Of a stretch of 64,000 nucleotides of DNA, positions 56,848-64,000 are shown piece after piece. Source of the stretch: Fructobacillus cardui (GTDB taxonomy: Bacteria; Bacillota; Bacilli; Lactobacillales; Lactobacillaceae); NCBI RefSeq assembly GCF_023218935.1, contig NZ_JAJIAL010000001.1. The stretch is one strand, 5' to 3'. Position 1 is the stretch's first letter. Each line of letters opens with the position of its first letter. Under the pieces are notes generated by a model. The model was not told where the DNA came from, did no database searches, and saw only the letters and a program-made list of their open reading frames with translations. A program made the position numbers and the translations under genes.

Positions 56848-58299
56848 TTAAATAATGGCAATCAGGATAAAATTAATTAAGAAGAAGGCGGTAATCACCA
56901 ACAAGATTGGTGACAACATCTTAAATTGCTTTTGAGCAATCTTAACCACAATATAGAAAATGAAGCCGGCGGCAATTCCATAAGAAATTGAATAAGAGAA
57001 GGCCATGAAAATTGAGGTAAAGAAGGCTGGCAAGGCAACTGCCAAGTTCGCCCAATCAATCTTCTTGAATTCGGCCATCATCATGATTCCAACCACAATC
57101 AAAAGTGGTGCGATAGCAGCCGTTGGTACGATTGAAACCAATGGTGCCAAGAACAGCATCAGTAGGAAGCCAACTGAAGTCACCACGTTGGCCAAACCAG
57201 TCCGGCCACCCGCAGCGACCCCGGTCGCTGATTCAATAAAGGTCGTCGTATTCGAAGTTCCAACAGCACCAGCCAAGGTTGTCGTAAAGGTATCAACCAC
57301 CAAAGCTTTGTCCATCTTCGAATTGAAGGAGTTATCAGCAACAAAGGCTTCTTGATCTTCCTTGGAGAAGATACCCGTCTGGTTACCAATTCCAATCAGG
57401 GTTCCAATGGCATCAAACAAGCCAGTCAAGCCCATGGCGAAAATCGTAACGACCGCCAAAATGGTCTTTTGCCAAGTACCAAAGAGTGACTGCATGCCGT
57501 GTGCCCCAAAGGCAGCACCAAAGGTTGATGAAAATTCAGAAAAGGCGTGTGGTAAAGAGGTGGCTGCTGACATATGCACGTCTGTCACACCCATTGGGAT
57601 ACCAATCAAAGTCGTTGCAACCAACGTAATCAAAAATGCACCTGGGACCTTTTTAATCAACATAAAGGTCAACAACAGCAAGCCAATCAAGGCCAAAAGT
57701 GCTGGTGATTGCGTAAACTTCGTTAATTCTGGCGTTACCCCGCCAGAGGCCAACAATGAAGTCAATGGTCCGTGAACTGACCCACCATTGTAGGCCTTAT
57801 CATTAACGGTAATCAAGTTGTTGCCGTCAATCACAAAGTTGATGAATCCGGCATTCTTCAAACCAATATAGGTTACGAAGACACCTAACCCACCACCGAT
57901 TGCTGCCTTTAACTCAGTTGGAATGGCTTTCACAATTGCTTGACGACCATGGGTTAGCGTAATAATGACATCCAAGATTCCAACCAAGAAGACGATGGCC
58001 AAAGCCTGTTGCCATTTAAAGCCAAAGCCAAAGACGATGGTATAAGTGAAATAGGCCTGCATCCCGATTCCGGGAGCTAGGGCAAAGGGAACGTTGGCAT
58101 ACAAGCCCATCGCCAAGGTTCCAAAAACAGCAACGATAATGGCTGCCACGAAGACAGCCAAAGCTGGCATCCCCGTTTGTCCTAAAATTTGTGGGTTCAA
58201 GAAGAAAATGTAAGCCATGGACACGAAAGTCGTAATCCCGGCAACCACTTCACGGCGCACCGTGGTGTTGTTTTCCTTGAGTTTAAAAAATGATTGCAT
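56848..58299 (-). CDS. pbuG: NCS2 (AzgA/PbuG) purine permease
   Basis: 483 residues, about 13 membrane helices. Starts MQSFFKLKENNTTVRREVVA, then GITTFVSMAYIFFLNPQIL, FALAPGIGMQAYFTYTIVFG, and FVDTFTT-type VVDTFTTTLAGAVGTSNTTT with ESATGVAAGGRTGLANVVTS, all AzgA-branch motifs. Imports hypoxanthine/guanine or adenine. A hairpin lies between its ribosome site and ATG. Confidence 0.9.
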   Translation of the reverse strand: MQSFFKLKENNTTVRREVVAGITTFVSMAYIFFLNPQILGQTGMPALAVFVAAIIVAVFGTLAMGLYANVPFALAPGIGMQAYFTYTIVFGFGFKWQQALAIVFLVGILDVIITLTHGRQAIVKAIPTELKAAIGGGLGVFVTYIGLKNAGFINFVIDGNNLITVNDKAYNGGSVHGPLTSLLASGGVTPELTKFTQSPALLALIGLLLLTFMLIKKVPGAFLITLVATTLIGIPMGVTDVHMSAATSLPHAFSEFSSTFGAAFGAHGMQSLFGTWQKTILAVVTIFAMGLTGLFDAIGTLIGIGNQTGIFSKEDQEAFVADNSFNSKMDKALVVDTFTTTLAGAVGTSNTTTFIESATGVAAGGRTGLANVVTSVGFLLMLFLAPLVSIVPTAAIAPLLIVVGIMMMAEFKKIDWANLAVALPAFFTSIFMAFSYSISYGIAAGFIFYIVVKIAQKQFKMLSPILLVITAFFLINFILIAII

Positions 58300-58304
58300 G
58301 ATAT

Positions 58305-58329
58305 CCGGCTGGCAAAGCGCCGGCTCCTT
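58305..58329 (-). promoter_or_regulatory. Hairpin between Shine-Dalgarno and start codon of the permease gene
   Basis: Minus strand: AAGGAG (58329-58324), then CCGGC (58323-58319) pairing with GCCGG (58309-58305), then ATATC and ATG 58299. Linear spacing is about 24 nt; with the hairpin folded the effective spacing is about 5 nt. Confidence 0.6.
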
Positions 58330-58383
58330 TTCTTATTTTTTTGATAACTGCTGATATCCGCCACAGCAGTGGTGCACTTTTGT

Positions 58384-58592
58384 CTTAACTATCTCACGGT
58401 CCTGCTGAAAAATCAAACATTAGCGTTCTGACAGTCTTACTTCAAAAGCAGACGTTGACTATCTGGTGATCTTGCCTAGAAAAAAACGTAACCTGTCTGA
58501 CTGCCCTACTTGAAAATCAAGTATCAACCGCCCGACAGCCCTATCTAAAAAGTAGACACGAACTATCTGATAGCCTAACCTAAAAGTCAAAC
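58384..58592. repeat. Six degenerate ~35-bp tandem repeats after polC
   Basis: Read on the minus strand from the polC end, six units of 34-36 nt approximate TTTGATTTTTnAGTAGGG followed by CTGTCAGATAGTTAACG. The first unit begins in the last codons of polC (TTTGACTTTTAG). Occupies almost all of the 280-nt gap to the permease gene. Confidence 0.72.
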
Positions 58593-61500
58593 AAAGACAA
58601 CTGATTTTCATCCGGCAAGTCCGAGATGACCGAGTGCAACGTTAAGAACTCGATGATGGTCTGGGAGACCTTCCCCCGCTTTTTCAAGTCTTCCTTACTG
58701 ATAAACTTCTTTTCGGCGCGGGCTGCCACAATTTGCTTGGCCACGTTGTCACCCAAACCAGGAATCGTTGAAAACGGTGGGATTAATTCATTACCATCAA
58801 TGACCCAATCCGTCGCTTCTGATTGGTAAAGATCGACCATCTTAAAAGAAATTCCCCGTTCTAAGGCCTCATTGGCCATCTCTAATACGGTCTGCAAATC
58901 TTGGTCACCCTTGGTGGCATCATTACCGAGGTCACGAATCTTGGCGATGGCTGATTTAACCGCTTCCTTACCACGAGCCATGGCAACTACATCAAAGGCC
59001 GAAGCCCGGACTGAGAAATAAGTCGCGTAATAGACCGCTGGGAAGTAGACCTTAAAGTAGGCAATCCGCAGCGCCATCAACACGTAGGCCGCCGCGTGGG
59101 CCCGAGGGAACATATACTTAATCTTCAAACAAGATTCGATATACCACTCCGGCACCTCATGCTTGCGCATCAGTGCCTGGTACTCATCAGTAATGCCCTT
59201 ACCCTTTCGAACCTTTTCCATAATGTTAAAGGCATCTTCTGAAGGCAGTCCATAGCCAATCAAATCAGTCATGATTTTATCACGGGTTCCAATCACCGTC
59301 GCGATTGTGGCTGTTCCGTTTTCAACTAAGTCGTGAGCATTCCCCAACCACACATCCGTTCCGTGAGACAGACCAGAAATCTGTAACAATTCCGAATAGG
59401 TGTGTGGTTGTGTATCTTCCAGCATGCCCCGCACAAAGTTCGTTCCAAATTCCGGCAACCCAAGGGTCCCGGTCTTCGAATTAATTTGCTCAGGTGTTAC
59501 CCCTAAGGCCTCGGTTGAGGTAAAGAGGCTCAAAACACCGGGGTCATTGGCTGGAATTGACTGTGGGTCAATCCCGGACAAATCCTTCAGCGTCCGGACC
59601 ATCGTGGGATCATCATGTCCCAGGATATCCATCTTCAAAAGATTATCGTGAATGGAATGATAATCCATGTGGGTCGTTTGCCACAAGGCCGTTTGGTCAT
59701 CGGCTGGGTATTGCACCGGCGTGAAATCATAAATATCATAGTCGGCTGGAACAATTAGAATACCACCGGGGTGCTGCCCCGTCGTTCGCTTGACCCCGGT
59801 AATCCCGGAAGCCAACCGTTCTACTTCGGCACCACGGTAATGCTTATCATGGTCACGTTCGTAGGCCTTCACATAACCAAAGGCCGTCTTTTCAGCCACG
59901 GTCGCAATCGTGCCGGCACGGTAAACCTTCTTTTCCCCGAACATCACCTTCATATAATTATGGGCAATCGGCTGGTAGTCACCCGAGAAGTTCAAATCGA
60001 TATCAGGGACCTTATTTCCGGTGAAGCCCATGAAGGTTTCGAAAGGAATATTTTGCCCGTCACCAATCAGCATTTCACCAGGATGGTTTGGGTCTTCCTT
60101 ATCAGGCAAATCATAGCCCGAACCATACTTCTTTTCATCGGCTAACTCAAAGTAATCGCCATGAGCCGACCGATAATGTGGTGGCAAGGGATTAACTTCG
60201 GTAATTCCAGACATCGTGGCCACGAAGGATGATCCAACCGATCCACGAGAACCAACCAGGTAGCCGTCCTTATTGGACTTAGCCACCAGACGTTGGGCAA
60301 TCATGTAGTGCGGCGCAAAGCCGTTACCGATAATTGACTTCAACTCCCGGTCGATTCGTTCTTGAATCAACTCGGGCAGTGGATCACCGTAAGCTTCCTT
60401 GGCAGCAGCAAAGGTCTTTTCGCGTAATTCATCACCGGCTTCTGGAATCTTAGGTGGAAATGATCCCTCCTTCAATGGTGAAATATCCTCCACCTGATTT
60501 GCAATGACGTGCGTGTTCGCGATGACGACTTGCTTGGCCTCATCCTCGCCCAAGAAGTCAAACTGATCAAGCAAATCCAGGGTTGTGCGGAAGTGCAAAT
60601 CCGGCAAGTTTGTTCGGTTCAACGGATTTCCTGGTTGTGATCCAATCAGAATGCTTCGATAAATTTTGTCTTCGGGGTTCGTATACTTGACATCGCCCGT
60701 TACCGCAACCGGCTTATTCAATTCCTGACCAAGCTGAATCATTTCCTTGATCAGCTTTTCCAGCTTACTTTTATTGGCAATCAGTTGGCTATCCAACATT
60801 GGCTGATAATTCGCCAATGGCTGAATTTCCAGGTAATCGTAAAAAGCAGCTTTTTTCTTAGCCGCTTGGTAACCCTTTTCAATCAGCGTGACAATCACAT
60901 CACCATCAGTATCGCCGGTTCCAATCAACAGTCCTTCCCGATATTTAACCAGAACGGACCGCGGAATTCGTGGCACCTTGTTAAAGTAGAGGACGTTTGA
61001 TTCCGAAACCAGGCGATACAGATTTTTTAGGCCAATCTCGTTTTGCACCAAGACAGACAGGTGGAATGGCCGGCCATGACGCCAAGCCCCACCATCGAGC
61101 ATATGGTCGTTTAACTGATTCAGATTTGATAGGTCAAAGCGTTCCTTAGCCTCTTTTAGTAACTTCCAAGCCAAGTGGCCGGTCGTTTCGGCATCGTAAA
61201 TGGCGCGGTGGGCCTGCTCCAACTCGATACTAAACTTCTTAGCTAAAGTACCCAAACGGTAAGACTTATAGTCGGGATACAGCCAACGCGTTAGGGTCAA
61301 CGTATCGATCACAGGATTTGAAATCGCTTCTTCATTATATCGGTCATAGGTAGCATTCAAGAAATCCACATCAAAAGTCACGTTGTGACCAATCAAAATT
61401 GTCCCAGCGGCCCATTCCCGAAAGGCATTAATCACATCCTTTTCGGGTTTGGCGTTAGCCACCATGGCATCGGTAATCGACGTTAGGTTCGTCGTAAATT

Positions 61501-62893
61501 CGGACAGTGGGAAACCAGGATTGATATATTCTGAGAACTTGTCAACCACGTTCCCCAGTTCCATCTTCACGGCCGATAATTCAATAATTCGGTCCGAAAC
61601 GGCCGACAACCCCGTCGTTTCCAAATCGAAGGCGACGTAGGTTTGGTCCTTAGCCAAAAGGTCTAAGTCTTTGGTGTTATAGGCAATCGGATCACCATCT
61701 TCAACGACGTTGGCTTCCATACCATAAATCATTTTCAAATTATGCTTTTTGGCCACAGCAATCGCCGTTGGATACCCTTGAACGTTGCCGTTGTCCATGA
61801 CCGTCAGCGTCGTCTGGCCCCAATTTTCAGCAAGGCCGGCCAAACCGTTAAAATCAGTGACCGCATCCATCCCAGACATATTGGTGTGAGCATGCAGTTC
61901 GATGCGCTTTTCCTCGCCCTCATAGGGTTCGGATCGCTTTTCGTGGTCAACGACTTGAAGGTCATAGATGTTTAAGGCTAATTCGCGAGCGTAGGTATCT
62001 TCTTGCACGTTTCCTCGGACCTTAACCCACTGACCCGCCTTTAATTGATCGAAGACAGCCTCGTCCTGCTCATTATTTGAAAACTTCTTCGCCGTAATTG
62101 ATGAAGAGTAGTCCGTAATCTTTAAGGTCATTAATTTACGACCAGACCGCAGTTCGCGAACTTCATCGGCAAAGACAAAGCCTTCAACGACGACCCGCGA
62201 CTCCTCACCATCAATTTCCTCTAAGCGAGTGACCGGGATATCCGCGTTAATAGCGCGGCCAAGGCGCAGTGCAACCCCAGATGCAGACTTCTTTGGCTTG
62301 GCCGCATTGGCCTTTTCAATGGCCTGATTGATACTTTCTTGAACAGCCTGATGGTGAGACTGGTAATCTTGCGACAACTTTTCCTGCATCTTTTCGTTGA
62401 TTTGGATGGCAAAGGCCAAATCAGGCAAGCCAAAACTTTGATAGACACTCTGTAATTCAGCCAAAATGTCTTTCGTCATGGCAGCAGCCAAATTAGGCAT
62501 TGCCGTGGCAATCAATACCTGACGGTCTTTCGCCAAATTGATTTGAGAAGAAGCCGCTAACTGTTGCCCAACGGCAAAAGGCAGACTGGTTTTGGTCAAG
62601 GCGAGGTGAAAATAGTCGCGAATCACTTCGTCGCTAACTGTTATATCAGCCGCTTCAATGGCCATATCAACTGAGGAAACGTGTTGGAAGTTTCCTTTTA
62701 GACCTTGGGAAAAGCTCAGATAAACCTGGAATGGCAAAACCTGATTTACTGCCAAGACAAAGCGCCAAGACTTTTCAACCGGATTAACCTCAACCGCCTT
62801 TAAGTACCCACCTTGAAAATACGCCCGGTTCTCTTCCCCTTGCTTCGTTTGGGTGAGTAATTGTTCTAATTGTTCTTTTGGGCTCAGCGGCAT
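58580..62893 (-). CDS. polC: DNA polymerase III PolC
   Basis: 1437 residues, full length. N-terminal domains, OB-fold (about 230-315), PHP domain from KRIELHAHTNMSGMDAVTDF (about 330) with the DnaQ-type exonuclease inserted from YVAFDLETTGLSAVSDRIIE (about 420-590), then the polymerase (VGSRGSVGSSFVATMSGITE; VPDIDLNFSGDYQPIAHNYM). C-terminus QLSLFDF is a beta-clamp binding motif. Main replicative polymerase of Firmicutes. ATG 62893 with GAAAGG upstream. Confidence 0.97.
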   Translation of the reverse strand: MPLSPKEQLEQLLTQTKQGEENRAYFQGGYLKAVEVNPVEKSWRFVLAVNQVLPFQVYLSFSQGLKGNFQHVSSVDMAIEAADITVSDEVIRDYFHLALTKTSLPFAVGQQLAASSQINLAKDRQVLIATAMPNLAAAMTKDILAELQSVYQSFGLPDLAFAIQINEKMQEKLSQDYQSHHQAVQESINQAIEKANAAKPKKSASGVALRLGRAINADIPVTRLEEIDGEESRVVVEGFVFADEVRELRSGRKLMTLKITDYSSSITAKKFSNNEQDEAVFDQLKAGQWVKVRGNVQEDTYARELALNIYDLQVVDHEKRSEPYEGEEKRIELHAHTNMSGMDAVTDFNGLAGLAENWGQTTLTVMDNGNVQGYPTAIAVAKKHNLKMIYGMEANVVEDGDPIAYNTKDLDLLAKDQTYVAFDLETTGLSAVSDRIIELSAVKMELGNVVDKFSEYINPGFPLSEFTTNLTSITDAMVANAKPEKDVINAFREWAAGTILIGHNVTFDVDFLNATYDRYNEEAISNPVIDTLTLTRWLYPDYKSYRLGTLAKKFSIELEQAHRAIYDAETTGHLAWKLLKEAKERFDLSNLNQLNDHMLDGGAWRHGRPFHLSVLVQNEIGLKNLYRLVSESNVLYFNKVPRIPRSVLVKYREGLLIGTGDTDGDVIVTLIEKGYQAAKKKAAFYDYLEIQPLANYQPMLDSQLIANKSKLEKLIKEMIQLGQELNKPVAVTGDVKYTNPEDKIYRSILIGSQPGNPLNRTNLPDLHFRTTLDLLDQFDFLGEDEAKQVVIANTHVIANQVEDISPLKEGSFPPKIPEAGDELREKTFAAAKEAYGDPLPELIQERIDRELKSIIGNGFAPHYMIAQRLVAKSNKDGYLVGSRGSVGSSFVATMSGITEVNPLPPHYRSAHGDYFELADEKKYGSGYDLPDKEDPNHPGEMLIGDGQNIPFETFMGFTGNKVPDIDLNFSGDYQPIAHNYMKVMFGEKKVYRAGTIATVAEKTAFGYVKAYERDHDKHYRGAEVERLASGITGVKRTTGQHPGGILIVPADYDIYDFTPVQYPADDQTALWQTTHMDYHSIHDNLLKMDILGHDDPTMVRTLKDLSGIDPQSIPANDPGVLSLFTSTEALGVTPEQINSKTGTLGLPEFGTNFVRGMLEDTQPHTYSELLQISGLSHGTDVWLGNAHDLVENGTATIATVIGTRDKIMTDLIGYGLPSEDAFNIMEKVRKGKGITDEYQALMRKHEVPEWYIESCLKIKYMFPRAHAAAYVLMALRIAYFKVYFPAVYYATYFSVRASAFDVVAMARGKEAVKSAIAKIRDLGNDATKGDQDLQTVLEMANEALERGISFKMVDLYQSEATDWVIDGNELIPPFSTIPGLGDNVAKQIVAARAEKKFISKEDLKKRGKVSQTIIEFLTLHSVISDLPDENQLSLFDF

Positions 62894-62915
62894 ACAAAAA
62901 CCTTTCTATGACAGC

Positions 62916-62941
62916 AAAAAGCCGATCTACATCGGCTTTTT
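62916..62941 (-). terminator. Terminator between proS and polC
   Basis: AAAAAGCCGAT-GTAG-ATCGGCTTTTT, perfect 11-bp stem, bidirectional. Confidence 0.9.
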
Positions 62942-62948
62942 GTCAAAC

Positions 62949-64000
62949 TTACTGTGCATCTTCTTGCCCATCCAATAAGACGGCAATCGATTCATTTACT
63001 TCTGAAATACGCATTTCAAATTCAGATTGGGTACCACGGACAGTGACTTCCACAATCCCCTCACCAGCCTTCTTACCAATCGTAATGCGGATTGGCAAAC
63101 CAATCAAATCAGCATCGGCGAACTTGACACCTGGACGTTCCTTACGGTCATCAACCAAGACTTCTAATCCTTGGTCAGTCAATGAAGCTTCCAATTCAGC
63201 CGTGACCTTGGCCTGGTCATCATCCTTCAAGTTAATGGGCACAAGGTGAACATCGAATGGCGCAACGCTTGCTGGCCAAACCAATCCCTTGTCGTCACTC
63301 TTTTGTTCTGCAATCGCTGCCAACAAACGAGAAACGCCAATGCCATAAGAACCCATAATCATGTCAGTATTCCGGCCATTTTCATCAAGTACTTGGGCAC
63401 CCAAGGCCTTTGAATACTTTGTTCCTAATTTGAAAATGTGGCCAATTTCAATTCCCTTGGTGAATTGTAGCTTTCCCTTACCGTCTACGGAAAGGTCCCC
63501 TTCCTTGGCTGTTCGGAAATCAGCAACCTGGTCATCCGCCAATTCAACATCGCGACCCCAGTTCACGTTCAAGAGGTGCTTGCCATCTTCATTGGCTCCT
63601 GCGGCAAAGTTGACCAAATCAGCGGCACGCTCATCAACCAACAATTGAACGTTTTCTGGCAAACCAACGGGTCCTAATGAGCCAAATGATGCCCCAACAG
63701 TTTCCTTAACCAATCCTTCATCGGCCAATTCAACTTCTGGATAGCCCAAATGATTTTGGACCTTAACCAAGTTCACTTCAAAGTCACCAGTTGTCACAAC
63801 AGCAACCAAGTCTTGGTCAGGAGTGATAACCATGATTGTCTTCACTAGCTGAGCTGGATTTTCATCCAACAGTTCTGCCAATTCTGCAATCGTTTTTGCA
63901 TTTGGTGTATCAATCTTTTGTAATTCAGCTAATTCTTGCCCCTCTTGTGGGTTTTCTTTGCGGACGTAAGCATCCTTAGCCATTTCCAAGTTAGCTGCGT
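62949..64000 (-). CDS. proS: Prolyl-tRNA synthetase (5' part outside window)
   Basis: The frame is open to the window edge (AANLEMAKDAYVRKENP), so the N-terminal catalytic part is missing. Visible: the YbaK-like editing insertion (DTPNAKTIAELAELLDENPA through KVQNHLGYPEVELADEGLVK), motif GIEIGHIFKLGTKYSKALGA, class II motif 3 MIMGSYGIGVSRLLAAIAEQ, and the anticodon-binding domain (VLVDDRKERPGVKFADADLI). Bacterial-type ProRS with editing. Ends just before polC, as in many Firmicutes. Confidence 0.95.
   Translation of the reverse strand, partial: AANLEMAKDAYVRKENPQEGQELAELQKIDTPNAKTIAELAELLDENPAQLVKTIMVITPDQDLVAVVTTGDFEVNLVKVQNHLGYPEVELADEGLVKETVGASFGSLGPVGLPENVQLLVDERAADLVNFAAGANEDGKHLLNVNWGRDVELADDQVADFRTAKEGDLSVDGKGKLQFTKGIEIGHIFKLGTKYSKALGAQVLDENGRNTDMIMGSYGIGVSRLLAAIAEQKSDDKGLVWPASVAPFDVHLVPINLKDDDQAKVTAELEASLTDQGLEVLVDDRKERPGVKFADADLIGLPIRITIGKKAGEGIVEVTVRGTQSEFEMRISEVNESIAVLLDGQEDAQ

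Noticed and set aside
58384..58592. CRISPR array
   Set aside because: Repeat units are themselves degenerate and contiguous, with no identical repeats separated by unique spacers and no cas genes nearby.

Overview
The window reads as a low-GC Gram-positive lactic acid bacterium. Strict Gram-positive markers are present (PolC-type replicative polymerase, glnR-glnA, EcsAB, PrsA, YhaM, YtpR). Gene content and protein style suggest the Leuconostocaceae, most likely Weissella; this is inference from protein impression, not from a database search.

Positions 1 to about 29.3 kb are most of a temperate siphovirus prophage with HK97-type heads. The left end (distal tail, lysis, other att site) lies outside the window. 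The minus strand holds the lytic programme read right to left: an early region of small genes and recombination/replication genes (VRR-NUC, SNF2-like helicase, PD-(D/E)XK exonuclease, Sak4-like ATPase, DUF669-like protein, prim-pol, VirE-type helicase), a middle region (YopX-like, PnuC transporter, ArpU-like late regulator), then HNH, TerS, TerL, portal, protease, capsid, connectors, major tail protein, GpG/GpGT (with a clear -1 slippery site) and the tape measure. The plus strand holds the lysogenic module: CI-like repressor, ImmA/IrrE peptidase, membrane-anchored HIRAN protein, two Ser-rich membrane-anchored proteins (one with Ltp repeats), a voltage-gated-type K+ channel, a damaged small membrane gene and the tyrosine integrase.

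The most unusual part is 21.9-24.2 kb. Four near-identical ~55-bp intergenic elements, plus a degenerate fifth, each sit between a leftward and a rightward ribosome binding site. They separate convergent pairs of very small genes. The plus-strand mini-genes carry their own extended -10 promoter, a short 5' hairpin with compensatory changes and, in two clear cases, an intrinsic terminator buried in the facing lytic gene. A separate ~60-nt plus-strand RNA gene with the same logic sits at 20.94-21.02 kb.

From 29.3 to 41.1 kb is host chromosome: a secreted V8-like protease, a small hypothetical, trmB, ecsAB, a HIT protein, prsA, yhaM and a YhaN/YhaO pair. From 41.4 to 47.4 kb is a visibly AT-richer insert: a doubly broken mucin-binding adhesin remnant and a disaccharide phosphorylase operon (GPH transporter, GH65, beta-phosphoglucomutase) with a perfect palindromic operator over its promoter. 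From 47.4 to 64 kb is core chromosome: polA-glnR-glnA, a BI-1 family protein, murC, ytpR, mtnN, a Nudix hydrolase, a cold-shock protein, an NCS2 purine permease, polC and the 3' part of proS. Points of interest there are two genes that look leaderless (ecsA, csp), a hairpin between the Shine-Dalgarno sequence and the start codon of the permease, a leader hairpin with an alternative partner before glnA, and six degenerate ~35-bp tandem repeats running off the 3' end of polC.
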